From: Arenicola marina
Taxonomy: Eukaryota > Annelida > Polychaeta > Arenicolidae
Assembly (NCBI GenBank): GCA_964019135.1
Contig: OZ025257.1
Span: 13,109,971 to 13,173,970, forward strand
Reading direction: 5' to 3'
DNA: 64,000 nt
Shown here: piece by piece, positions 35,210 to 46,499 of the stretch
How the letters are laid out: each line of letters begins with the position of its first letter
How positions within the stretch are numbered: the first letter of the stretch is position 1
Position numbers and translations under genes: made by a program
Notes under the pieces: generated by a model
Database searches by the model: none
What the model was told of the DNA's origin: nothing
The model's input: only the letters and a program-made list of their open reading frames with translations

Positions 35210-37378
35210 ACAATGCGCCCTCCTCCGCCCCCTCTATGTACCTTCACCTTATGACAATCTGCCCCATTAAAGAAGGAGGGGGGGGGGGGGGGAGGGGGCG
35301 GGGGCAAACTGTCACGTTACGCCGGTCGTAGGAATATATTCAGTAACGTGCGCTCGCCCTTCGCACTGAGCCATCGCATTGCGTGATTTAGTGGTTGCCG
35401 TCACTTTACCCTCGGCTCGCCTCATGTGCCACTGTAGCACGCGAATAGCGCGCTATGGGGGCGAGTCTAGCAGCGCAGTGACAGGGGTATGGAAGGGGTA
35501 GGCCTAAATGGCGACACACGACACAGGCATATTAGAAAAAGGGACATTCGACATTGACCCCCAAATTCAGACACTGAAAATCTGAAAAAGCGACATCGAC
35601 ACAGAAAGTGACATTTTAGAAAGAAAAAAAACTACACCGAACTTACCAAAGAAGCGACACGGAACATCGTGAAAAATCGACATTTTGACACTCTTGTCTG
35701 AGAACTTTGAAAAATTGAAGGCATCCTTGCCTTACTTCTCAGGAACAAGAGTACGCGTGGACTAAAACCCTATATCTGACCCTTCATGAGGTCGATATTA
35801 ATAATGTGTCTTCATGTCTCATGTCACTTAATTAAGGGTCGGTCGTGTGGCAAAAAATTAAACCACAAAAAAATGCGACAGGCTAATTAGTACTGACATT
35901 TTATCCACATCGTAGAACTGCCTTTCATCCGCTCCGGAGATCAGTCAGAACCGCGGCGCGTGGCGTCAATTATAAGGCTGAACATAAAAAGGTGTGAACT
36001 CAGAACGTGACGTTGAAAAACTAGGCGGTCGATGAACTTGAACTTTAGTTATGACCTAAGCCATTGGCCAAAAAACTGCCAGAATTGATGTATCTTCACA
36101 ATACGTACACGGATAATTGAAAAATGGTCGCTGCACCACAAAGTAATATGGGAGCATAGTATGTTTGGTTACTTCCCAACAAACATGAAGGAATCGGACG
36201 AGTACTGGCCCGATACAGGCTGTCCCATACTGCTGGTGTCGGCCCGATGGCGGCGATGTGCTATTTACATAGTAACCTAATCCGCTGCGCATGCGCACAC
36301 GTCAGCCGGACACTTTATCACGGCGGACAGGTTATCATGCTACACCGGTATCGGGCCTGTAAAACCGTGCACAGTGACGCAGTAATGGGCCGATATACTG
36401 GCAGGCCGGTATTGGTCCGATAACGGGCCGATAACGGGCCGGTACTGAGCCGGCAAGCGACCAACGCTGGCTCGATTGCGGCTCGCCAGCATTATATGCA
36501 CGTAGCTCGGATTAGGGTTATTCCAAATCGTCTTATTGTGGTAACAGAAAGGATAAAAGAAAACATTTCATTGTTTATTACAACCATAAGCAGCCGCGCA
36601 CAGAGATTCACAGCAAAGACGTCTCAGCATGGCAATCACCTCATCCCTATTATCGCCCGCACAAGATTAGATTTGGTAAATATCCCTATCATGAAGGCTT
36701 GAACGATAAGGGATAAGGCCAGTAACTGCAGGATCACCGATTGTCTAGCTACTTTCCAGCTAGATCTTTAATTAATTAGAATATAGTGTGCTAATCCAAA
36801 TAAAATCAAAAAGCTAGCCAGAGAAAAACCGCCGCCGTTCAAACAGTTGTGCATCCCATAATAAACAAGTCTTGTTCGCTAGGTCGCGCTGAGAGATACA
36901 GCATCAAAAGGAATGAAAGTGCTGCCTATACTGTGTCTTTTCTGCCGCAACTGCGCCGATATCAGGCCTGCACTAGCATTTTTTTCTCAACCGGGCACAG
37001 CGCATAATCTATGCACTGGGAAGTTCTTTGTCTTGACCACCGGACATGGACCACAATGCAACCTTTGTGGAGCGACGAAGTTGCTGGGCGGAATCAAAGC
37101 TAGCGGTGGAGACGGGCTATACAACGGAGACGATAGAGCAAGGTGGAGAACGCCGCCCAGATGGAGTCTTTGATGATCCCCAAGGTGCTGAAGACGTCCA
37201 GTGGCAGGCGAGTGGTAATGAACTAAATGACCTTTGACACAGTCTCCCTCTCTAAGAGAAGGGTTGTTTGTGTTTCGTTTCTCCCAAAGGGTTGTCTGCG
37301 CTTTGTATGTCTTCCAAACTTGGGCACGGCTGTCTGTGTTTCGTTTCTCCCTGTGTCTTTCGGTTGCTTTCAAAAAGA
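35210..37378. other. intergenic; a MITE fragment and GGGCCGAT repeats
   Basis: A G14-type tract lies at about 35279-35293. Sequence rich in CGACATT and GAAAAA lies at about 35520-35700. Short GGGCCGATAAC and CGGCCCGAT units flank the MITE piece, mainly at about 36370-36460. No gene is supported. Confidence 0.45.
36255..36347 (-). mobile_element. MITE fragment (same family as 59761-59984)
   Basis: On the minus strand it starts at the CCGGTGTAGCATGATAACCT terminus, followed by CCGCCGTGATAAAGTGTCCG. It continues with the internal CTGACGTGTGCGCATGCGCA and ends near a GTAAATAGCAC block. It lacks the opposite terminal repeat. It contains TGCGCATGCGCA at 36286-36297. Confidence 0.75.
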
Positions 37379-39095
37379 GTTGTGCATGTCTCACGTGTCT
37401 CGCGAGTTGTGCGTGTCTCACGTGTCTCGCGAGTTGTGCATGTCTCACGTGTCTCGCGAGTTGTGCATGTCTCACGTGTCTCGCGAGTTGTGCATGTCTC
37501 ACGTGTCTCGCGAGTTGTGCATGTCTCACGTGTCTCGCGAGTTGTGCATGTCTCACGTGTCTCGCGAGTTGTGCATGTCTCACGTGTCTCGCGAGTTGTG
37601 CATGTCTCACGTGTCTCGCGAGTTGTGCATGTCTCACGTGTCTCGCGAGTTGTGCATGTCTCACGTGTCTCGCGAGTTGTGCATGTCTCACGTGTCTCGC
37701 GAGTTGTGCGTGTCTCACGTGTCTCGCGAGTTGTGCATGTCTCACGTGTCTCGCGAGTTGTGCGTGTCTCACGTGTCTCGCGAGTTGTGCATGTCTCACG
37801 TGTCTCGCGAGTTGTGCATGTCTCACGTGTCTCGCGAGTTGTGCATGTCTCACGTGTCTCGCGAGTTGTGCATGTCTCACGTGTCTCGCGAGTTGTGCAT
37901 GTCTCACGTGTCTCGCGAGTTGTGCATGTCTCACGTGTCTCGCGAGTTGTGAATGTCTCACGTGTCTCGCGAGTTGTGCATGTCTCACGTGTCTCGCGAG
38001 TTGTGCATGTCTCACGTGTCTCGCGAGTTGTGCATGTCTCACGTGTCTCGCGAGTTGCGCGTGGCTCACGTGTCTCGCGAGTTGTGCATGTCTCACGTGT
38101 CTCGCGAGTTGTGCGTGTCTCACGTGTCTCGCGAGTTGTGCATGTCTCACGTGTCTCGCGAGTTGTGCATGTCTCACGTGTCTCGCGAGTTGTGCATGTC
38201 TCACGTGTCTCGCGAGTTGTGCCTGTCTCACGTGTCTCGCGAGTTGTGCATGTCTCACGTGTCTCGCGAGTTGTGCATGTCTCACGTGTCTCGCGAGTTG
38301 TGCATGTCTCACGTGTCTCGCGAGTTGTGCATGTCTCACGTGTCTCGCGAGTTGTGCGTGTCTCACGTGTCTCGCGAGTTGTGCATGTCTCACGTGTCTC
38401 GCGAGTTGTGCATGTCTCACGTGTCTCGCGAGTTGTGCATGTCTCACGTGTCTCGCGAGTTGTGCATGTCTCACGTGTCTCGCGAGTTGTGCATGTCTCA
38501 CGTGTCTCGCGAGTTGTGCGTGGCTCACGTGTCTCGCGAGTTGTGCATGTCTCACGTGTCTCGCGAGTTGTGCGTGGCTCACGTGTCTCGCGAGTTGTGC
38601 ATGTCTCACGTGTCTCGCGAGTTGTGCATGTCTCACGTGTCTCGCGAGTTGTGCATGTCTCACGTGTCTCGCGAGTTGTGCATGTCTCACGTGTCTCGCG
38701 AGTTGTGCGTGACTCACGTGTCTCGTGAGTTGTGCATGTCTCACGTGTCTCGCGAGTTGTGCATGTCTCACGTGTCTCGCGAGTTGTGCATGTCTCACGT
38801 GTCTCGCGAGTTGTGCATGTCTCACGTGTCTCGCGAGTTGTGCATGTCTCACGTGTCTCGCGAGTTGTGCATGTCTCACGTGTCTCGCGAGTTGTGCATG
38901 TCTCACGTGTCTCGCGAGTTGTGCATGTCTCACGTGTCTCGCGAGTTGTGCGTGGCTCACGTGTCTCGCGAGTTGTGCATGTCTCACGTGTCTCGCGAGT
39001 TGTGCGTGGCTCACGTGTCTCGCGAGTTGTGCATGTCTCACGTGTCTCGCGAGTTGTGCATGTCTCACGTGTCTCGCGAGTTGTGCGTGGCTCAC
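37379..39095. repeat. 27-bp minisatellite, about 63 copies
   Basis: The unit is GTTGTGCATGTCTCACGTGT plus CTCGCGA. Each unit carries CACGTG and TCTCGCGAG. The main variants are GCGTGTC and GCGTGGC in place of GCATGTC. As 27 is a multiple of three and no frame of the unit has a stop, long open frames run through on both strands (up to 757 codons on the minus strand). Their flanking residues show no conserved domain and I do not call a gene. Confidence 0.95.
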
Positions 39096-39749
39096 CTTGG
39101 CATGCCAACTTCGTTGACGTTCACTTACAGAGGGGGGTTGGGGGGGGGGGATTCTAAGGTATGACTCCACATACAACGACAACAGGCTCACGCAATACCT
39201 GAGAAGCCATTGTGTCAATAGCGAAGCCAGATATTGCCAACCCTTGCTCGCAAACCCCATGGCGCCTGTTTAACATTGCCCCCCACCCCACAACATCAAG
39301 CACGCGACGTCAGCGCTGAATGAAAAATAGCGACTGGATTAAGGAAGTCTGGTGGGGCGGGGGGTGGGGGGGGGGGGTTCTGGAGATGTGGGAGGTTGAG
39401 GTAGGGGGGAGGTAAGAAGGGGAGGGTTGTGAATCAGGTAGTTCTGGTGGGGGGGGGGAGGGGGAGGGGGAGGGGGAGTGGCGTTTGTACGTGCCAAAAC
39501 CTTAAAGGGATTGGAAGGGTGTCCCTTTCTCCCTCGATGCCATGGCAATAGGGTCCCCGAACGATCGAATGGCATCTATAGCATAGCAACTAAGACCCAT
39601 TAGCACCTTCCTTTCTCCCCACAAACTTCCATCGCCAGCGCCCTCACAAGTCTTAACCGAGGCTTCCTTGGGTCTGGCGTGGGGGTATCTCCTCTCGTGG
39701 CTCCCATCCCCCGCCCCTTAAAGCCCGCGCCCCCTCCTCTTCCTCCTCC

Positions 39750-40029
39750 TCCCTCTGTGGCAGCTGAGATCGAGTCAGCTTACCAGATGACACGTGGATC
39801 TGGCTGGCAGCAGCCGCGGACAACAGGATGATTGTTACAGAGTGTAGAAAGAAAATGTTTGGTTAGTTTGTTTGACGTTGGAGCGCTGTGAAGTGACCAT
39901 TAAAAAGGGCCCGATGAAGGGGTTGGCGGATAAGTCACCTGTTAGTCGTCTAATCATGCAATGCAACTAGATGCCCGCTGTTGGACAGTAACATTAGGAC
40001 AGAATTGCCTTCATCACCATGTGACAAAG
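39750..40029 (+). other. candidate 5' non-coding exon
   Basis: GC-rich sequence with a polypyrimidine tract (about 39730-39760) is followed by about 270 bases ending in AAAG at a perfect GTAAGT donor (40030). No long open frame is present. It could be a first exon of a + strand gene, for example the GPCR at 48.7 kb, but nothing in the sequence links them. Confidence 0.2.
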
Positions 40030-41100
40030 GTAAGTCCCCTCGCATTTTACACAGGGAGACAAAGATAGATGATTGTCTTTTTCTTTACAGTGGAAATTAG
40101 CAATTTGTCATATTCTCTCCTCTTGATGAATCGCATGTAAAACTACTATTGTAGATATGTGTTGTGTGATGAGGCAGTGCGGACAGTTTAAGTCATCTTT
40201 TTTACACTTGTATTTATCATTTCGGGGCTTCGATTCTATCTGAGCAGCATCGTCCACTCGGGCATGAATGATGTTATACTTGTGCGCAAATGTGGTGCAT
40301 AAACTGCGCCAGACTAGTTTCATAAAATATTCGCGATTTAGGTTGTCAGTATCCGTCGAAAAGTACCTGTTGTGTTATTATTTGGGCATATACAATCGGT
40401 TTTCAGCCCTTGTCAACTTTGTTTTAGACTCATTTGACAGTTTATCGAATCGATATATAGCGTAGGTAATTTATCGTCACATTAAGCTAGTTCTAACACC
40501 ATAAGCAATAGAAAGGCGTGGTGCTGTATATGCTGATTTACAACGGCGTCTATTTGAACATACAACTTGTTCTATCCTCAACGCGAGAAACGGAGTTGCA
40601 TCTGAGTTGTCCAACAGTTTCAGTTTTTGCCATTCGTTTACTCAGCGTTCTGGCAGCAAATATATTTTTTTGGTCAGAAGAATGTACAAAAGAAACTGGG
40701 AGATATGGTGTTATTTAATCATTAAAACCCACTTTCTATCAATTTCATGCGGGCTTTCTCTTTCAATAAGTCAATGTTATTCTAATAGACATGACCTCCT
40801 CTCCAGTTCTCTTCTGGTAGTATGACATACATGTAATGTACAGGTTGCATAACAAATCATAGACTGAATAATACACGCCGTAATCGTATGGCCGTTTTAA
40901 CCCTAGTTCTGTATGACAGGTTTCTAGGTAAACCTGTTCCATAAGGAACGGAGCCGCTTGGGGCTATTATAACCTAGCTCCAGTCGTCATCTTGACACTG
41001 CGAGTCCACAGTAGACAGAACGTGTCAAAGTTTGCTAGCTCCGCCAAGAGAAACTAGGACACGTTATATCATTTATGGCTTTGTTTGAATCGTTAAATCA
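40030..41100. other. AT-rich intergenic, no gene seen
   Basis: Nothing recognisable: no repeats of note and no family-like open frame. Confidence 0.5.
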
Positions 41101-41103
41101 ATA

Positions 41104-41706
41104 AAGCCTAAGTCACACTGGGATCCCTCCCGGTAGACCCCGGTAGACGTCGGTACGAGAACCGGGGCCTACCGGGCTCTGCCGGGGTGGATACCGTGTT
41201 CACTCCGGGATGTACCGGGGTCGAGCGGGGGGTACCGGGGCCTGTCGGGATGAACACAGTGGAGCGGGGTCTTCCGGGCCGTTCGCCTCTACCGGGCTCT
41301 ACCGTGTTGGTACCGTGCTGCTGCCGTGTTCACGCCGGGGCTGCCCTGTTGGTGCCGTGTTGTCATCGGGGTTTACCGGCGTCTACCGGGCTCTACCGGG
41401 GTGCGCCGTCTTGACACCGGGGTGTACCGTGCGGTCTACTTAGGTCTACCGTGTTGCTGCCGGGGTCTACCGTGGTCACACCGGGCTCGACGGTCGACGC
41501 CGTATTCACGCCGTGCTGGCGCCGTGTTTTATCGTGTTCACGCCGGGGCCTACCATGTTACTACCGGGGTGACAGTGACCGTCGAGACGACCGTCGACCG
41601 ATTTTCATCCCGATAGAAACCGGTAGAGGTCAAATCAACCCCCGGTTTCAACCTGGGGCTACCGGGATGTACCGTGTAGCTACCGTGTTCAATGTGACCT
41701 AGGTTT
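41104..41706. mobile_element. terminal-inverted-repeat element with CCGG-rich interior
   Basis: The left end GCCTAAGTCACACTGGG and the reverse complement of the right end, ACCTAGGTCACATTGAA, match at most positions. The ~570-bp interior is a degenerate repeat of CTACCGGGGT, CTACCGTGTT and GTTCACGCCGGGG. The open frames in it are artefacts. It looks like a non-autonomous foldback or MITE-like element. Confidence 0.6.
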
Positions 41707-41709
41707 AAA

Positions 41710-43630
41710 CGATGCGCAAATGAAATAATTGAGTTACATATGATCGATGATACAGACCCTACTTCCTAGCTACGTACAGTGGATGGTATTTGAAAAGATG
41801 GGGGGGGGGGGGGGTATACCTTTTCCGATCTCGGCGCCCGGCTTTAAAATGTCCTCATCTTGGAGATTCGATATTGCTCTCACTAATTCTTGGGGAATCG
41901 CGATTCAGAAGGGGTCCCATTCCCCCTCCTTCTCCTTCCTTCCAACTCCTTCCAACCAGAACCACAGAAGAAAACAACTTATGGCTTAAATTGCAATAAT
42001 TTATTAGAAATGTTACAATGAATATCGATTTACTTAAATAGAATGAATTCCTGAGGTAAACGGAATGGTGAAAGATGTCCACCCTCGACCTACCTGGTGA
42101 GAAAAATCATATATATACATATATATTGTTACTACAGCACATTCAGAGAAACAACAGTGACGCAAAGCAGAGAATGTACATAGACTTAATTTCACAAATG
42201 GTTGCGGCGTGATATAAATTTGCGACGCTGTTTTCTTTCTACCGCACTAAGGTTTCAATTCCAGAATTGCATGACACGAACAATACTATAGGCAGCAGTT
42301 ATTCGTGACATTGTGTTCCTTTGATTTGTTTTATCACATGCTACAGTATCACACATTCTGAATACAGAGATAACTTCAAGCGCTTACGTCAGTCCCGATT
42401 TTGGGGTTCAATGAAGTACCGCATGGGTGGCGCCCCCTGTTCCCATCGGCCTCCTGGAGAATAAAAATAACATGTACTACTCGCACATGTAAACAGTAAC
42501 AGGACAACATTTTCATAATAGTCAGTAGCAAAAACATTCCCGAGTAGCGAGGAGCAGAAATTATACACGTCGGTTTGTATGTACCGGTTTGACAAGGCTG
42601 ATACTAATATTTGTGCGCAAAGACTGATAACAATAGTACGTGTTTTCACAACACAATAACATGATTTGTAACACAGAAGAGCCGCCATTATATATGTAAA
42701 TTATTTTTCTTATACCCTCGGGTATTGGGTCTTAAATTCGTAGATGCCTTAGAAGTGCGCAACAGGAAGGTTATTGGGTGATTAACATAATCGCAACAAT
42801 CCGCATTACCTTCCATGATAGCGTCTGACGTCATACTCGATGACGTCATCTGCCCCCACGACCCCTTACTGGGGTTTCGAGTGTGTTCTCAAGCGGGTAA
42901 ACACACGGGTGAGCTTGCCCCAGCACCCCGTCACTGGACGGCTCTCCTCATGGACCTCGCTGGAAGAATGACATTTATTTATACAGTTTCCACACCAAGC
43001 CAAGCCAAACAGGTAGCAGCCCTTCATCTCCATTATCCACCTTCAGCCTCGCGGCCTCGGGCGGATAAAGAAAAATGGCGGGCTGCTACAGCTTGATGTC
43101 GGGCCAATAAAGTTGCCTAACGCCCCGATAACTCGCGCTATTCTTATATTACACACTATCTATATTTATTATTAGTTATTACACACTTTTGTATTTAAAC
43201 TATGATCAACGCAACTAATTGCACAAACAAATATACAATACTTCTTATACTCTTCATTTATCGTCGATATGTCGCTATTTATCTTGTTGCGACCACATTT
43301 GCCCATGTTCTAAGGTTTATGCCATTTTAGCAGGAAACTATATACTCACTCAGAGCTTGGGGCCTCTTAAGGCTTTGGGGATTGACAGGTGCTGCTTTCT
43401 ACAATTGTAGTGCAGGACATGTCAAGTTAGACATAATATATTACTATTATTATCATCATTTATTTATTATCATAGATAATTCAGACTGTTCTCATTAAAT
43501 CGAGAAGTCGATTATATATACTTTATATATAGCACTGAAAAGACGTTTTAACTTGGCCGGTGTTTCCAATCACTGAATTGTACCCGATCCAATTATTATT
43601 TTCGTAAATAACCTGAATCACGAAAACAAA
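41710..43630. other. intergenic, no gene seen
   Basis: A G15 tract lies at 41800-41814. Two perfect TGACGTCA octamers lie at 42826-42833 and 42841-42848, 15 bp apart, in a GC-richer patch. No gene is seen. Confidence 0.4.
42826..42848. promoter_or_regulatory. paired CRE octamers
   Basis: TGACGTCA occurs twice with a 15-bp start-to-start spacing, the same spacing as the pair at 20455/20470. Function is inferred only. Confidence 0.4.
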
Positions 43631-43639
43631 CATAGTATG

Positions 43640-43645
43640 TTTATT
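43640..43645 (-). terminator. poly(A) signal for the acidic-protein gene
   Basis: TTTATT on the + strand gives AATAAA on the minus strand, about 90 nt past the TAG at 43731-43733. This supports the proposed last exon. Confidence 0.5.
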
Positions 43646-43730
43646 ATTGCATAAATTAAAAGAAATACGAGACGGGCGATACTGTTTAAACGTGTAGCGC
43701 GGCAAATATGACATAATCTTAAAATATTCG

Positions 43731-43881
43731 CTAAATTAAAGGCTGAATTAAAAAACAAAAGGCAATCCACGGAAGACATGTTCTTACTTTAGATCTTTTC
43801 TTGAATAACCCTCTAAAGCATCGACGAAAGACGTCGAATTTGGACTTCTTCCTTCCATCTATCCCAGGATTGTTTTCAATT
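43731..43881 (-). CDS. last exon of the acidic-protein gene
   Basis: The acceptor TTAATTTCAG is followed by a frame that completes the AG|A Arg codon of exon 1. It encodes a strongly basic segment and stops at TAG 43731-43733. Phase match and the downstream AATAAA support it. There is no homology evidence. Confidence 0.55.
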
Positions 43882-46269
43882 CTGAAATTAATTGATAAAT
43901 CACGTAATTACAATGTTCTCTATGAGTAACCGTAGTCCCTTTAAAGGATCATGTCAACGCAGCTGATGGGTTGACAGCTTGAGTAGACACACGTTTTGCT
44001 TCAAAATGAGTTTTGCTTCAAAATGCACCAATTTAGCCCGACATAACGATTCGCGACTACCAATACGTAACAGTTGTCATTCGCTAGGAAGCGCGCCATG
44101 TGAGCCAGAACTAACCTGGCGGTGACAGATATCTTCGGCCGAGGAAGATCTTCAGGCTGCCCCATCCTGTCATCAAACAGCGACCTATGATCAGCGCTGG
44201 CTGCTCCCCTTTGGTTGACTGTGTCGCCATCTTGTGGTGCTGCATCTGCTTCCTCATCTGTAGGTGTGGCTGCGTGTTCACATTCATCATCCTGAAGTTC
44301 CGTCATGTCACTGTTTACACCGGCACTGATGTCCTTGTGATGGGTGTCGCTTACGTTGTCGGTAGACCCCACACTATCGGCGAGTCCTCTGACCTCCATC
44401 TCAGCCAGGTCTGCAGCTTCCTGTTCGGTCTTATCATCTGCCACAATGGAGTCAGTCGACTTGTCTGGCAACTTCTCTCCAAATAATCTTTTCATATCTT
44501 CAAGGTCTTCCCTTGACAGGAGGGTGAACGGTATGGAGGCGGAGCCTTCTCCCCCCATCCCCAAATCTTTCAAAATATCGTTCAAAATATCTCCAACGCT
44601 TTCTCCCGATACTTCATCACTTTCTCGCGATATTTCAACGCGGCTCTCTTCTCCAGTCACAATCTGCAGAGCCTTCTCACTTTCTGCAGCCAATCCACGT
44701 GGATCTACTTCTTTCCCAGAAAAAAGTGTTATCTTCTTCATTTAGATTAATACCGAAGTATTTTTCATTATCTAACAGATCTGCGTCAGACAAACAGTTG
44801 ACCGTCTGTTGGACGACCTTGTTCAATGGTACCTGGAAGGTCTTTCCATCGTCTGTGTCGGTATCTCCAGTGCAATATGTTTCTCGGGCTTTCGTCTGAT
44901 CGCACGATTTGCCTTCTGCCTCTTGCTTGGCAATTTTTTTATCCTTGTTGTCCGCGTCATTGTCAACGAAATCTTTATCACTGGGCAAGCGAACCAAGTC
45001 GTCCTTAAGCGAGACATATTGGGTGCCAGTATCGGTATATTTATCCTCATCAATCTCATCAATCTCCTTATTGTCCTCGTCATTGTCAACGAAATCTTTA
45101 TCACTGGGCAAGCGAACCAAGTCGTCCTTAAGCGAGACATATTGGGTGCCAGTATCGGTATATTTATCCTCATCAATCTCATCAATTTCCTTATTGTCCT
45201 CGTCATTGTCAACGAAATCTTTATCACTGGGCAAGCGAACCAAGTCGTCCTTAAGCGAGACATCTTGGGCGCCAGTATCTGTATATTTATCCTCATCAAT
45301 CTCATCACCGATGTCACTACTATCTCCTGCTCCATCGCTGGCATTGCTATTTACTTCTCCCATTGACAACTCATCTTCAAAGCTTTGAGCGTCATTTTGA
45401 AAGCCTGTATCGCATTTGTCTGGATCCATGTCTTCTTTATCTTGATCATTCTTGATGTTACCCACTTTTACACCAAACAGTACATTTTCTGTCATGTCTG
45501 TGGCCTCGTAGTCCCTCTTCAAGCCCTGACTAGACATACCCTTGGCTCCATCAGAGTCGCGTTGAAGATCCAAAATCTTAAAGATGGATACTGTCGGACC
45601 TGTTTCACCGACAGGAGGCAGCACGGTCATACTGGGCAGTTCTTTTATAACCACCGTACAGGTGCGATCTCTTTGCAGCTCAACTAAGTCCTTTACTGAA
45701 GTAGCCGTATCCGGTCCAGAACTTTTCTGTTATTGGCCAATTGAAGGTAAGACTGTCGTTTCTTCACGACAATCATTCAGCACATATCCTTCAGTCGACA
45801 ACGCAATATCTCCCCATTGAAGTTTCAGCAACTCATACATTGAAATGAAGGGTGTGTCCTGTGCTTTACCAGAAGGAAGCACGGCCTTTTCCTTGTATTC
45901 AAACGGAACTCGATGAAAAGCTTCGCGGATGGGAGGAAAAACGTTCCCGGCATACCTCAGCGCAGTGTGCCTCGAAGCTGGGTTTCCCGAGTCTGACATC
46001 CTGTCATCTGAGAGGTTCTTCCTGGCCGACGAGGAACGTTTCCTGGCTCTACGGATGGAGCGATCAACGGGTTTCTTTCTGATCTGGATCGGTTCCTTAA
46101 CAGATATGCCTTGTGTCTGCATGTCAGAGATGTCATTGACGGCGGTGACGGGTGGCTTCTGTGGAGTCCGTGCAGGTCTTGCCTGCTCTCCATTGTCCCC
46201 GAGAGCTGCTGACAATCTGTAATTACCGCCTGAAAGACGACCACTGCGATGACCTTGTCTTCGTGACAT
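43731..46269 (-). CDS. uncharacterised acidic repeat protein, interrupted frame (possible pseudogene)
   Basis: I do not recognise a family. Exon 1 (46269 to 44116) starts MSRRQGHRSGRLSGGNYRLS with a basic, Ser/Arg-rich N-terminus. It then has a more hydrophobic stretch (FPPIREAFHRVPFEYKEKA, ISMYELLKLQWGDI), three 41-residue acidic repeats, and a Glu/Asp-rich second half. It ends at a CAG|GTTAGT donor. Exon 2 (43881 to 43731) follows a TTAATTTCAG acceptor in the right phase and adds a basic tail (GRKKSKFDVFRRCFRGLFKK) to a TAG. An alternative GTAAGA donor follows KKRSK. Two lesions break the frame: a TAA at 45730-45732 between otherwise continuous coding sequence, and a single extra base at the A6 run 44720-44725. 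They could be real (pseudogene or null allele) or sequence errors. Confidence 0.65.
44946..45314 (-). repeat. three in-frame 123-bp coding repeats
   Basis: A 41-residue unit (DEDKYTDTGTQYVSLKDDLV then RLPSDKDFVDNDEDNKEI and a short linker) occurs three times at exactly 123-bp spacing inside the acidic protein. The two lower-coordinate copies are nearly identical. The N-terminal copy differs at a few sites (TGAQDV for TGTQYV). Confidence 0.9.
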
Positions 46270-46425
46270 TACTACTGTTATTTCTATTCACCAAAGTTGA
46301 TTAATATATAATAAAATCCGGTAAAAAATCAAGTCAAAACACTATTCAAAAGTTTGGTATTCAACACAATGTAAAGTTTTCGCTACCTTTTACTCAGTTT
46401 GTTGCGTTGCGCTTGGAGATATTTA

Positions 46426-46490
46426 TGACGTCACAAAGCAAAACGCGCCATCCAATTGGGGAGCGACCGGAAGAACTGTGACGTCACGAT
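46426..46490 (-). promoter_or_regulatory. probable promoter: two CREs, CCAAT and ETS sites
   Basis: About 160-220 bp before the minus-strand ATG lie TGACGTCA (46426-46433), CCAATTGG (46453-46460), CCGGAAG (about 46468-46474) and a second TGACGTCA (46480-46487). This cluster is typical of a TATA-less promoter and is almost palindromic, so it could also fire on the + strand. Confidence 0.5.
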
Positions 46491-46499
46491 CATTGTTTT

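Noticed and set aside
36987..39260. 757-codon open frame on the minus strand and ~400-620-codon frames in other phases
   Set aside because: All come from the 27-bp minisatellite, which has no stop in any frame and a period divisible by three. The non-repeat ends show no domain or signal peptide.
44809..45388. Hydrophobic-looking + strand frames over the acidic-protein gene
   Set aside because: They are shadows of the minus-strand 41-residue repeats. The acidic minus frame explains the sequence better, and it continues beyond the repeats.
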